Shown in pieces: positions 24,093 to 38,400 of a stretch of DNA of 64,000 nt (within the stretch, counting starts at the first letter, position 1; the number at the start of each line of letters is the position of its first letter). Source of the stretch: Marthasterias glacialis (lineage: Eukaryota > Echinodermata > Asteroidea > Forcipulatida > Asteriidae); contig OU452231.1 in NCBI GenBank assembly GCA_911728455.2, positions 7,470,963 through 7,534,962 of the forward strand, read 5' to 3'. Made by a program: the position numbers and the translations under genes. Under the pieces are notes generated by a model. The model worked only from the letters and a program-made list of their open reading frames with translations. It was not told where the DNA came from and did no database searches.

Positions 24093-27000
24093 AATTTGAG
24101 GTGTCGGCTCTGAGAGGAAACAGTCTAGTTTCGGATGAAAACAACAAACTTCCACAAGTTTGTTTCTTCTCATATCTTGATATTCTGATTTAAAAGAACG
24201 GTGCATTTTACTGACATTTTTACCAAGTGTATTATTTCCTTTAAGAAGAGGAAGGAAGGAGCAGCTTAATTTTCAATTTTCAAACAAATTGCAATGTAAA
24301 TGGCTGATAAAGACGATGTCAGTCAGCCCGGTCAGGGCATGCAAAAGACGTTCATCACCCCCTGGCCAGTAATTCCATGATAGGCAGGCTAAAGTTTCAT
24401 GCATACTAAAAGTTAATTACATTTCCATTATTGCAGTATTCAAACCAAAGTCTTGGGTATCGAGAATTCACTATCTTTCTGCATTCCCATTTTCAAAATA
24501 ATGGACCTAAATTGATTCCATTACCCATAATATTGATGTTTTATAACAGACATCTAGGTAATTTTTATTTTTTTTGGTGGGGGGGGGGGGGGGGTGGGAT
24601 AGAGGTTGTGTATGTACAAGTTAAGGAGTGTTTCATGGCAAGGTCTTCCAGTCACCACTGTACTGTTCATGAATTCACATCTCATGAGGAATTGCCAATG
24701 ATGCCCACAAGCTGTGCTGGCCATCTTGGGGAAACGTGAAACTTATTCAATTTCTGCTGCAAGCCGGGGACCAACATTATGTAGACAACCATTTCAATTT
24801 GTAACTTTTGAGGGGATGCAAATTTGGCCAAATTTGTCTGGGGAATAAAATCCCCCAGTCCAGAGTCCCACAGACTGTACTTGCTCTATTATGCACACCC
24901 CTACAGTGTTTCCCTCTCTGGAGGACTGGGCAGTAATAATGCAGTGTCTGCACTGTGCTCACTTTACTTGGCTTCGATCAATGGAAGAGGGCTGGGGAGA
25001 GGTTGGTGGACGACACAAAAAACCCATCATGCTAGATTGTTCCAGACACATCAGCGAAGAATAATTGTAGCTCAAAAAACAAACAAACCCAGCAACAATA
25101 TTTCCCATTTGGTAAAGGAGTGCCAGTGAACATTTTATTCAAAGGTGGCTTTGATTCAAAATGGATACACTCCTCCTCGGACTGCAAATCTGCAGCTTAA
25201 AACTACACATCTGGTTTTGGTTATCATGGTGTTGCTAGAAAACAAAGACTGGCCTATCAGTGAGGTGCCCCAGAATGTCAGTGAGGGCCACCGCTGCCCT
25301 CTGCCACTGCATTATTTTTTTTCTTCTTTTTTTTTTCTTTTTTCGGTGAGCATAACTTCAAAAAAGACTGAAGAGGCTTTTCCGTCTGGTGATTCTCTAT
25401 GACTCTCTTGTAACCCAGTTTGACTGGCGATGATAGATCTAAGGTCGTTTAATCTTGACCCCTGAAAAAAGGAAAAAAAAAAATGAAAGTATGTAAAAAG
25501 TTTCAGGTTAAATCCTTAGTTAATCTCTATCCGAGAGTGGATGAAGAATGGTTAAGAGCAAAATGAGTTAAGTTTTTCTTTTTGGGGTGCATGCTTTTGA
25601 GTCCCGGTAATGGCTGGCCTGCTGTATGAATTATAGGTACAATTTATATCGTAAAGGTCTCTGTGGATTTACTCTTTTGAGATTGTGGTGCAGGCCGTAT
25701 TGGAGTTGATATCATAACCAGGTGTTGGGCCACTTTCATTCCAAAACGGCAATCAATCCACATTTGCTCCTATTGCCCTCCGAAAAAAAGGAGGTCTCCA
25801 CCTAAAAGAGAAAAAAAAGTAATAATAACCTGAAAAAAATGTCCAAACATTTTTCGAAATTGACAACTGCACATTTTTTATGTTCAAACAATTTTTGTTG
25901 ATTACTTTGCATTTTTGTGGTGGGTCGGTCTGATAAGGCTTGTCAGTCCAGGATTTTGATGAACGGAATTGTATATGGAATGCAACAGACCAATACTAGG
26001 CTGTACATCACAGGATGAGAAGGGTTGTGATCACCATCTGCAGTGACTTTTTGTGCCATGTTCCATGTGAAAGGGCCTGGAAGTGCCATAAGTTCAAAAT
26101 ACAGGAATCAGCTTGAAAACAAAAATACACTAAGCATACAAGGTATGTTGAGAATGACTTTTCTTTAATGTGAACGGCTGCGCTCAAATTGATTCTCAAA
26201 ACGTTGTCACAAAATTTTTTAAAGTGATTTATCTGAAGATGAATTGGACTATAGAGCAAGGCAGTCAAGTTTGATACTTGTGAAATTTCATACTGATGAA
26301 ATTATCGTAAAAAGGCAAAAATTTGATTGAATGATATTTATTGTGTCGAATTACAGAGAAGTTTGCATACATGTCCATGACGTTTATGAATACATTTTAA
26401 AGAGTTAGTATTATGTTCTTGTGAAAAGATTAAGCTTATCTGTGGATGATGAAACGTAACACATATACAGGTATATTCTAATTTTAAATCAGAGATGGGA
26501 TTTCTCCAGGTGTCAATTTTGAATGCAACTATCTTTACTACAAGTAGGCCTACAAGTCAGCACAACACGAGTAATTTATCCCCCCATGCTGTATTCGTTT
26601 ATATCCAAACCACACTTTTGAAGGGCCTGATAAGAATAATGTCATGAAGAGCCTGGGACATACACATAGTAAATCTTGCCCCACCCCCTCGGGGACATTG
26701 TTTATTGAAACCAAATAATATCAATGTCTCATCAATTGTTTTTTTGATAAATGAGGTTGAGCGTGTGCTACACTAAACACAATCCCTGGCAACTAAACTG
26801 CATGTACTTCGCCCTGCACAACTTGGACCCCGCTCTGGCCAAGAAGTACTGTGCTTGAGTGATGACTGAATAAGCCAATTACATTGACAAGGTCATCAAC
26901 ACTTAATATGGGGAGTCTCGAGCTGGGGTCTAGTGTTTGGGGATTGAGGTTGTATTTTACAAGGATTAAGGATGGCACTGAGTTGTAGATAGTGTGGGAT

Positions 27001-30000
27001 GTCGGTGTGACACTTAAAGTTGAAGTAAAGAAATCATGGGCGCCGGGGTTGTGTTGATGTGCACTGAGTGTGATGGTAATTAATTTGAGTTATGTCTGAC
27101 GTTTTTTGTTGTTGGTGGTGGTGGTGTGATGAGGAGAATCTATGAAGTGGTGGAAATTGTAGATAGCAAGCTCAAGATGCTCATTTGTTGTGATAGGAGA
27201 ATCTGATCCTTGAATGAGAGCCTGTGATTTCCTGTGTGCCAAGCACTCGGCGTAGTAATGCTCGGGCCCCCTTTGTTGGCAAACTGCGACTCAGTGCAGA
27301 TTATTGCAGCCATTCCATGCACACACACACACACTGCACCTAGCGAACATGATGATGCTGTCCCGCATCTGTTAATGTCCGCGGGCCGTCTCGCAACTCT
27401 GTTGTCTCTTTTCCTCAGCGTGTTTTCTCAATGACGGAGTGGACACAGTCTGCCTCGTAGCACTGCCCCCAGCGACTCATTTGTCTAGATCCTTCTAAAT
27501 CCTGTTACCTCCTCGCCAAGTTGATCCTGTGTTTATGCAAGCAGCAAAATAGGATTGGTCAAATCATATTCCCCGCTTATCTGCCCTTCCAGGACGGGGA
27601 TCCTGTCACGTAGTTGGGGGGATTTTTTTTTTGTGGGTCATGCATGCTTCAACCCTCTTCTATTTTGATTTCACCGAGGGGCTGAATTTCAATTTGGTTC
27701 ACTAGTGTGATTAAAAATCCATTAACAGCATCCAGTAGTACACTGATTAGATAACACCTTAAGAAACTATCCACAGATTAGATCCTGGCTAGCACCAACG
27801 CTGTCTGATTGAAGTGCAGGAATGGTCGCAAGTCGTGCAAGTTGGAGTGATTTCATTGTCAAACTGAAATTATCCCTTGCTGCCGCCGCGGGCTACATTG
27901 CCAATCTAAAGCTCACTCTGCCAGGATACATAATGCCATGCTGACTGGCTGGCATTGTCAGCTACACGGGCTGACAAGATGAAATCACGTTCCTCTATTC
28001 CTATTCAACGTCTCCCTGTTATTGTGAACAAGTATGACAAAAACTCAAGTTCTTTTTCTCTCCCCCCTTTATTCATGTTCTTTGCACCATAGCAAGAAAA
28101 TATTTTACACACAAGCCCGATCAAAGCAGGCCCTTCCCCCCCCCCCCCCACCACGGGATATATTAAAGTAATTCCAAAAAGAAACAATTTTCTGTGCTTG
28201 CTTGTAAAAATGTAGGTGATCAGCTGGAAGTATTAACAAAATTACAGCTTTGATTTAATCCAAGATTAAAATGCCAGAGTGTATTTTCCTCAGATTCCAA
28301 GTACCCCCCCCCCCCCACCCTCCAATCGGAGAGATATATCTCAATTTTCTCGTAAGTTGTCCCATCTCGATGGTCAGTTTAAGGTTACCTCTTGCCAAGC
28401 AATCAAATCTAATGGGGACTGATTAAAGATTGATGCGCCATCTAGATGTACAATAACTGCTACTTGATACATTATTGCCATTTGATATGAGCACACTCCA
28501 CACATGATGTGGCATTTACAACACAAAATGGCGGCCGGACTGTGTACAACTACATATGACTACAGTAACTTTTATTTACCCCCAAATCTAATCATCAATT
28601 AAGACAGTATGAAAATATCCAACAAAAACAACAAGGAAAGACAGGGCTAGTGCAGATCTGTGTTTATGTTTTGGCATGACATGGATTGAAAGGGAGCTTT
28701 TCATTAGTGTCTTTGTTATCTGAAAGATATTCATTTTGTAAAACGGTAATCACAGCGACATCTTATGTTTTAAGTGTTGGCAAAAGAAGCAACATGTTCA
28801 TGAGGATGGGGTTCTTCAGAAGCTCTGTAAAAATGATGACGAAAATGACATACAACTGGCACAATTAATCGAGGCATTTGTTATAAATTTTCCGTCTCAG
28901 AGGGGCCGAAAGGCTTTGGAAATATCGATAGTATACTTAAAAAGAATCCAAGATTAGGTACGGAAACCAGCCTATGAAAGTGTTAACACTGAATGAGTAT
29001 CACAGAAACAAGTATTCGTAACAGGGCAGTAGAATTGCATTCAAAATTCACATTTACATTTTGTTGTTTTTTTTTCAAAATCACAGATCGACGGCATAGT
29101 GTACTTGTCGTAATTTCTCAAATGGTGAAAATTTATCAGGCGGAAAAAAAAGTTATCGGTTTGACATCCAAAGAAAAGTTTGCGATGAGAGCCTGTCACA
29201 ACCAACTAGAGATGATGATTCCCAATGGTGTTCACACCCTTGAATATTAATGCCTACCAAAATTACATCATGACAGTTGTTCCAACACACAGTTCATAAT
29301 CCTAGAATAACAAAACCAGTGACTATCTCAGCTTTTTCTCCCCTTCTTTAAAAGCACTGCACTCTGATCCCAGCCATGCATGCTTTCAGCAGTCAGATGC
29401 ATCCTCTTTGTCCAGCACCGATGCAATATCACAAGATGCCTTGTGTAATAATCTCATCTCCTAATTTTATCGGTCATGTGATGGAGTAAAACAAATTTGC
29501 CCCGAGGACAAACTGTTATTTTTAGGGGGGCGGGTCATAGATCCGTCTGTGCCCATCTTGAGAGGAGTCTCACATCAATAACCCACATGGCGGTAAATTT
29601 CTTGGTGGAAACAACACCATCATTCTCTCGCAATGAGCCATGATGGGTTGTGCCCGACACTGGCGTGGTATAGTTGAGGTGCAAAGTCAAACAGGTCCGA
29701 GTTTGTCGCCGCACACTAACGGTGGCTGTCACCTGCCCTGATGAACCAGTCATGCCCAACCCAGGTGTCCCTCTCGCCAGCTTATACCCTCTCTCCCTCC
29801 CTCATTGCTTGGCTGTTTTTTCCCCCCCCCGTTTCCATCAAGGCAGGATGAATATATATAATAAAAAAAAGTTGAGCATTTCTACACATTTGGCTGCAGC
29901 TGCATCTTGAAGCACCTAGCATTAGTGCTAAAGTAATGAACTAATAGCTTGTCATCCACTCTGCACGGGCCTTCTCATAACATTTATAGCCTCTTCTATG

Positions 30001-33000
30001 TCTAGGTCACAACACTCTAGATAACACCTGTTTCAAGTCACTGGAGGATTGCTTTTAGCTAATATTGCTGGAGTTTTATTTTTGCGGTGGCAGTAAGAAA
30101 TATCTTCCCAATTCCCAGCCCACTAATATTAATCTCACGGCCTGCAGTTTTTGAGCTTAGCCAAGACCAGCCCCAGAGAATTATTTAATCTATAGATAAA
30201 CAAAGAGAGTTTTATTGGACTCAATTGGCATGCCTCTGAATAACACTTAGATTCTGCCAAAGATATTATTTTTTGATGAATGCGTAGATTTACGAGAGAG
30301 GGAAAAAAAAAGATGAAATGCCACGGATGGGTCTTGCACTTTTCTGTCACTGTTATTCTTTTGCGAGCTGCGTCTCTTTGAATGCGTGGAAAGTGAGAAA
30401 GCTTAAATTTTATTGTCAGAAATTGAAACTTAATATTAGTTTTTTTTCCTTTTCCTTAATTAAAAGTTTCTTCTGGCTTTCTCACCATACTTGACAAGTT
30501 ACAAGATGTGTATTTGCAGATTTTGATAATGCGGGCTATAAGCGCATCCCCCAATGAAAAGTGCAATTGGAGAGTATTTTTGTATAGTTCCATTTGATTA
30601 TTAGAAATATGAGAAAGTCTTTTTAGATACTGCTGACTGTACTCTCACTTGATTTGAGCACCTTGTAGAATTCATATCAGATTAAACTGTATTCATCCTT
30701 TCTCAATCCAGACCTTAAACCTCAACCGAACACCAGGAGCAACTGCTTCCATGCTTAAAAGCTCTACTTGTCTGTTCTGTAAAGATAGTAACATCTTTCC
30801 CCTTGATGAACAACTGTCTGGCCATTGCAAGAACAAAGTTCAAGACTTGTTCTTAAAATGTCCGTTGTCCTGTACAGTGTTCCCAGCTTGTTTTTTCTGA
30901 TTAGCATCTCATCCCACTCATCAGCCTTTACTTCTAATTTGCTCTCCGATTTAGCGGTTGTCTGTTTTTCTCAATTGGTTGTGTTTGTTTATTTTCATTG
31001 GCATTCCCCAAGAACCTCCTACTCCTACCTGTTTGTTTTTCTCAAGGAAAATTCGTGTTGACTCTTCCTCCTAACAAAACTGGACAGAGCGTTGTGCCGG
31101 TATCATCATAGGGGTGTAACGCTCAATGAAAAGAAAACAGTAGGATTTACCTTTGAAATCAATACTTCATTACGAGGGGTTGGCTTTGAGTCGGGGCTGA
31201 GCCGGCATTCTGTTGGTTTTAAACCATTCATAAAGAGGGGGGTCTGACTGGCCCGCTCTACCACCCTTTACTCATCCTTAGTAAATAGTCAGATCCCTGG
31301 TTGCCGCTGAACAAATATTGGTCAAAGAAGGGGATTATTTGGGCATTGATGTCACCCCCTCTCAGCTAAGAATGATCTGGGTCGACACTTCTAATTCAGA
31401 AGTTAATTACCCATTTTCAGTCCCCTACGCTGCTGTTGGTGGGGCTTGGGGGTGCTTAACAGGGCCGGACAATGGGTACTCAAAGATGAGTTACATGGAC
31501 CAGTTGGCGGGGACATTCAGGGGAGAGCAACCCAGCTAATGTGAGCCCCTGTTTCTTTGATTGGGCGCTGGGTTTAATAGAGCATTACTGCCAGCCTTGT
31601 AAAGCGAGAAAGATAACTCTATCAACATGGAAATGAGATGGATCACGTCAAACAGGTTGATTTTAGTCGGCCTTAAGCCGCTCTCAAGCACTCAAAGGCA
31701 GGCCGCTTGGGGACTTACAGAGGCGAAATGTTACTAGGATTTCCAAAGCTTGTACAGTCAGTGGTTGGGGTCAGACAATAAACCTATTCTGTAAGTCTTG
31801 CCCTACAATTATACATACAGGTACTTAGTAAAACACACTCGATTATTCAGGCATTGGGTTTGTCACTTTGGCCAAAGCAGCTTTCAGGCAAAATGGGATT
31901 TGTAGGTTGTTGAAGTGAAGCAGAAGCCTGGGTTACTGAATGAAAAAAAAAAACAAAAAAAAAAACAGAGAGGAAATACATGGATAAGCTGTTCAAAAAG
32001 TAAAACCCGCTTGCGAATATTAAATAAGCACATACTGTGTCTGCGGATAGTCTCCTTAAAATGGATGACTTCCTCTCCGGTGAAGTTATTTAGCGTGGTG
32101 GTAATTGAATTTTTCTTGGAAGTGACATTTGAAGAATTTAATAAAGATTGATTTCAGCAAATTGAAAGACTTTACTGTCTCAAAATTGATGAATTGAAAT
32201 AACACAACATTTTTTTTTATGAATCAGAAATTACACTTGATGACAAAATAAATATTTTGTTGGCTATTTCTTGCTGACACATCTCTGTGAAAAGAAGAGG
32301 AAAAAGAAAGCATTTCTAGCAGTATCCTTATGATTTTTCAAATTTCATCAACGCTGTTATTTTTAAACATGGTATATTAATAAACACCTGGTTCTCTGTG
32401 GTAAAAATAGAAACAAATTATTGTCAGTTTGTCCGCACAAACTAACAAAAACAACCCTTGATGAAGTCACTTTCCAAAAAAGAAAAAGTATTAAAAAAAA
32501 AAAAAAAAAAGTCAATTTCTCTTCTCACTATTTGGGCAATGTCCGAAAACACCACCACGAGGTAATTGGAAAAGGAAAGCAAAATTATATTGCCTCACAA
32601 GTCTGTTTGATGACTTGCATAACAAATAACCAATATTGACGAATAAGTCTAGACGTCGGGCCTTATTACAGTTTTGTTTTGCTCCCTCTGGTGGCACTAT
32701 CTTGCCCTCCACGGTACCCCAAGTACAGTAAATGGGGCATTTATATGCACACTAAAGGAACATAAAGCTACCGGCTTATCTACTGAGAGTGCTTGAAAGG
32801 CTTCTAAGCTTTATAAATTGAAGGAGGGTAGTGCAACTATCATGGTTGTCTTCAAGCCCCCTCCGCCCATATAGCTCCCCTTTGGTGATCGCCATGTGGG
32901 GTAAATGGGCCTGGCAAACCCTCCTATTCTCCGATGCTGTTAACATTCTTTCATTAATCATAGGTTGGGGGACCATTGTGTGTAGACAGTATTGTGCTCT

Positions 33001-35428
33001 CATCAGTCTTAAAAAGGATCATCATCATCGAGAGATGTCCCTCTCCTTTTGTAACTGGCCCTTCTGTGGATGATAAATTACCACAGTGCGAAGGTTTCTG
33101 ATGGATACAATGGTAGACAGAGTTATTGCTGGATGACTGAGCACCATCGTCGAGGATTTGGATTTCCACTCAAAAACACGCTGTTACTGTCAACTGCATT
33201 TTGTTGAAAAAGAGGTCTTTTAATTTGTATATTAATACCGGAAAATTTATGTGGTTGTCTTGTTTGACTCCATGCTGATCTCATTTCCTGGGCAGGGTTT
33301 TAGCTCAGTTTCAATTTATTTGTGAAAGTAACATATGGAAAGGTGAAACATGAGGTTTTTCTGACTTTTCTGTGAAGGGATTATTTAGTAAGCACAATGT
33401 AGTGTGCTGTTAAATGGTTGTTGTTGTTGTTGGTTTTTTTTGGAAGATGATGCATCATACAGTATGTTTTCGGCATAATGTATGATAAAGACGGTTTATA
33501 CTTCTGAGCAAAGTAAACGACTACAAACTGATGCATGCTACAGATTTAAAAAATTTGTCACTTAACATTCCGAGTCAAGGCAATTATTGATATTTAATCA
33601 CAGTTTCTCTGGTCACATTCTGTGGTCATCAACACTTAACAAATGTGGTCTGAATCCGCTGTCCAAAAGACTTCAGCCGTGTTGAACTTCTGCTGATAAT
33701 TTCACCCTCCCCACAGGCCACGAAGGAAAACAAAGCACCCAGAGGGCCCAAAGAAATCTTTTTAAAGACCACTCTTTCTCTAAACATCCCCACAAATCTA
33801 GGGTACCTAGTCAGTTAAAATAACACCAAATAGCTGGAGGTGCAATATGCAGCAATTATTGCTTTTGGGGGACCTCTGGCTGAGGTTGGTTCTGTCAAGT
33901 GCCATGCCCTCCATTATAAAAGGGCTAGATACCTGATCCAAGCATTCATTGACTGTAATTTCCCCCTCAATGGTGGTGACAGGCCAAAAACAAAAGACTG
34001 TTTCTGTTCTCCTGGCTGGCGAGCCCTGAAGCCATGTTGCACAAGCAGAGGTGGTGACAGGCATTCCCCCCTCCAAATGAGGCCAGTTAAAAAAGAAACC
34101 TAAGGTCTCTCTCTCTCTCTCCCTCCCTCCATTGTGGTTCGACAGTAGCCCTTGGTTGGAGACTCAATACAAATTGATGCCAAATGACCAATTGGCCGTT
34201 TCGGATCCATGCTCACAATACGGGAGCTTAAACAGAGGGGGTGGGGGGCTGGAAAGGGCCCAGGGAAAAGCGCCCTCATGGGCGGTGGGGAGGTTAACAT
34301 CTCATCAGTATTGGCCGTCTGACTTACTGGGTATCAGTTGCAGACTGAATGGAGCCTGTGGCTCCCCCTCTTACATCTGTTAAGATCATTCCAGCAAGGG
34401 CCCTGCTCCATAAAAACCAGGCAGAAATACTCCATAAATCTCTGGTCCTGCATTTTTCTCTGACCTTGTGAAGTTCAAATTCCTGGGAGGATTTTTCGGC
34501 AAGGGACTAACAGGATGCTGGTTTGTGTGTTTTTGGTTTACTTTGTGGTGGAAATGGTAGCAGTGGAGCTTCCTCATGAAAAGAAAAAAAAAAACAATAT
34601 AAAGGAGAACAAAAATGGTCAAAGTTGTAAATAATTGGACATGTTGGTGCTGTGGGTATGCAACGTATCATCTGAACATCAATCAAAAACATTCACTGAA
34701 TTGGTTTAAATCTCTGCTTGGGGTATTTTGGGGTTTAATGTGTTCTGACAAAGTTCAGCAAATGACAGTCGGCCAGATTGAAGTCATTAGATACTGCACA
34801 CTGTGAAATGACATTCTCACTATTATTAAATAATAAAAGTAATCAGTCATTTTAATCAGTACATGTGTTTTCATTACTAAAACTGAGACAGTTAACCCTC
34901 AGTATTCATTCCAATGAAACTGCAACCTTTTTTTGGTTGTAAAATCATGGCTGGGAAAAAAAAAAGCAGAATTAGTCCGGCGAGAGATTGTCAAGATCAG
35001 TTTGATTAATAATGTCAAGAGTATTATAAGAGTCTTGTACCAGCCTCTCTGTTTTGTTGATACAATTTTTCCCATTGGATACTCATCTCTCACAAGACGG
35101 ACACGTTTATTGTATTCAGGGAAAGAAGATTTGTTGAGGATTAAGCTAGGCGCTCCTGAGTTCAGCTCAGGACATCTCTCACTATATGGAATCTTTTTCA
35201 CTTATCTGTCCACTTTTTTTTTCTTTGTGGTTTTTTTTTTTCTTTCTCTCCCCTGCTGGAAGTGGACCCTTAGGCGATTGATGCAACTACAGTGACTCAT
35301 TCTTCTTCTGTCTTTACGAACTCCCAGACTGTTGTAATTTCAATCAAATTCTGGGGATTATCTTGTTTTATTGACAGTGGAATCGTGACAGCCAGGACTT
35401 GAGAAAGAACAGAACTGCAGATAAAATA
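24093..35428. other. Non-coding, probably COE 5' intron
   Basis: No exon recognised in this stretch. It carries a G16 run (24579-24594), C14 (28136-28149), C13 (28304-28316), and a GT/GGT-rich patch (27105-27128). Between 29920 and 30330 there are several TAAT, AGATAA and CTAATATTAAT words that could mark a regulatory element, but I have no independent support. GGTGGTGACAGGC occurs twice at about 33972 and 34051. Confidence 0.5.
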
Positions 35429-35492
35429 CCCCCCCCCCAAAAAAAAAAAAAAAAAAATAAAATAAAAAAAAATAAAAAATAAAAAAATACAA
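35429..35492. repeat. C10-A19 composite tract and A-rich tail
   Basis: Ten C are followed directly by 19 A and then A-rich sequence with scattered T. Read on the - strand this is again a T run passing into a G run. Confidence 0.9.
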
Positions 35493-38400
35493 ATTTTTTT
35501 ATTAGGTATATTTCATTCCAAATTTTGAGATATAAAATATCAATTTCAATTGACATCTATAACAATTGTTAACATGTTTGAGTGTATGTGACAAGGTGAA
35601 GTTTTCCTAAGGTACACTTACTGAATAATAAAAGCATTTTAGAGTGTCAATTCGAAGATGACAGGTCTTCAAAAAATTCATATGAGTGCTTGATTGTTGC
35701 TGGATCCATCTAACATAGAGAATGCACCTTGTTCTTTTGAAGGTCCTTTTTAAATGACCCCCCTTTACCCACATATTTATCTTCACTTGTTCCTTTTCTC
35801 AAATCTGTGTCACGGGACAAATTTTGCTCAAATCTTGGTGGTCGGAGTGAGCCACAACAAAGTTGTCACTTTCAAAGTCGTTCTGTTCCCATGGGCTATT
35901 AGCTTTCTCTATTGTGTCCAGTGAGTGGGGATTTTTTGAGAAGGATCGGAAGGTAAACAGTAACGATGGAATGAATGGGGGAGCTTAACACTGACAGACT
36001 TTGGTCCCATAGACAAGCAACTTGACGGGCATTGAACCCACCCGGAACCCCCCCCCCCCCCCTCTGAAAATAAAAGGCAAAGCTTGATTCATCTGGCTTT
36101 TGGAACCAACCAAATTAGAAAGAAAAATTCATGGCGATATAAATGACAAAATTCTAACGAAGATCTTTCTCCATCACGGGTAGATGAGAATACATTTGGC
36201 TGATTTCATTAGCAAATTTAGAGAAAAATGGTTAAGTACCATCCTTCGTTTTTTTTTTCTTCCCCCCTCCATGCTCTGACCAGAGTACTGTGGCTGATGA
36301 TCTTTAAGTTGACTCAATGAAGTTTATTTCCATCTCACCGAAAAAAAAACAGAAAAAAAACCTTCCATCTTCCAGGTACATTACTGTTATACTTTGCATT
36401 AACACTAATATAATTATCAGATAGTCACTAAAATGAAGCTCATATTGCTCCGATGGGGTGCAGTAGCCCATGATCATAATTTTTGATGTGTCAGCGCAAG
36501 AGTGGGACAGAGGGAACCGCCGTCCTACGGACAATGAATGGAAAGTGCACCAGACCTGTACCTCGGCATTTTGTGGAAATAAACGGCGCATTTTTTTTGT
36601 GTTGTTTCTTGCTGGAAACTTCAATACACATTACCCGGGAGGATTGCGGATAAATTGTACGCTTAAAAGGAACATTTTCTTCCCTTGGATGAAATACAAA
36701 AGCTGTCTGCGATGAAAAAAGGCTCAAAAAGTATTAATATTGTTGTTGTTATTATTTTTGAACAGTATCTTGCAACTGTATGGATTTCGAAACGTATAGG
36801 TTAGTGTGAATAATTTTAATATGTGAAAACAAAATATATCGATGTAGTCAGGTCTTGTGCTCTTGGGAGGTTTTTTAATTCATGGTAATTTAGATTTCTT
36901 AACAAATTGTAAGTTTTTTCTTTTTTTAATTATTAGTTTTTTTTCATCAAAAAACCAACATAATGTTAAAAGTAAAAAATATTGAGAGTTTTATTTCATT
37001 GATGACATTGTTATTTATTTGCATTTTTTTTTTTGGTTTTTTTTTTGGTATGGAGAATGAACAAATTTTGAATACAAAATATAAGAAGTGCATTTGTAAA
37101 AAACGGTCTTTGTTATGACTGCATTATAAAAAAAGGGAGAGGATTATGAGGCATTGAAAAAACATTTTGGTCTAAAGAAAGTGCTGTGATGGTTTCTTAT
37201 GTAGAGGTTGAATTGACAATAGTACTATGATCTCATGACTGGTGTACGATCGTTTCGGAAGCGCACCACTACCCCTGTTGTTGTAATCAGGTTTTCCGCC
37301 TGCATGGCTGACCAGCATCTGATGAGTATTCTCACTGATCATCTGTAGGAAGGGGGGGATTATTGGACGGCTTTTGGGATGGGGCTTTTGGCCCGGGCCG
37401 GCCGGCCAGGGCAGATCCCAGTCCCTTGATCTCACTGATGCGGCGTGCTATTATGCTAGCTGTCATTTGGTATTCTGAATTGTGGCTGCGGGGCCTGATG
37501 GCATTAGTTCCACATCAGCGGTATCAAGGCTAAATGAGTTGTAGAGAGGGAGCTGTGGTTAGGTGTCAGTGGGTACCAATGGCAGATCAAACAATCCCCC
37601 TCCTCCATCCGATGTATACAACCCCACAAATAGCCCTCTATCTGCATAAGTCCTCTTTTTATAATCTTTTGGATCCCTCAAAAATAATTCCAAGTTAATT
37701 CTGGCATTACTGTTTACATTGCTGAAATATCTGTTTCAGAGTTGGCAGTTTTGTTCCTCTTTGCCCTGCACTTGTCCATGATGCCCCTTGAAAAAGATTC
37801 CCTTAGACATTTTGATATTTCAAGTGTAGCATTCTTCATTCTCAAGACAATCGACCTTGGCCCTTCAGGAATGAATTTCAGGGCCTTGGTTTATCAGATG
37901 TCAATATTTTGTGTCATCATTTTCACACAGTTATGTCATACATCTTCTTTACTTAGTAGCCATCCTTACTGCTCGTTTGTCTTCAGGATGCCTTCCTCTC
38001 TTTGTCTTTCTCCCCCCCCCCCCCCCACTTCCATCTCTCTCTCTCTCTCTTTCACGACTCATTTTCTCTTTCCTCTCTGTCTACCGATTCCATCACAAGC
38101 AATCTCAGCGTCTTGTTTTGATCCTACCTCCGTTGTCCGCTGTATCTGTCGTACCCATCGTTGCCGCCGGCTGAATCTTTGCCACACTACTCCGTCAAGC
38201 ACTGTAGAGATCACCGTCTCATTATCCCGTATATGCCAGATATTCTGATCTCGAGCATTAAGTACAGTCCCCTCTCCCCCCCCCCCTCCTGCACCGCATT
38301 CAGCGCAGCCAAATCCTCCTTATCATGTTCATTTTCCTGTTTAAGCCGCTTTCGTATTTATTTTATCTCAACCTCATCATCACTATTTGCATTTCTAACG

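Noticed and set aside
37742-38248. 168-codon open frame, + strand
   Set aside because: Its Ser/Pro/Leu-rich sequence comes from C runs and CT repeats. Pyrimidine-rich DNA lacks stop codons by composition.
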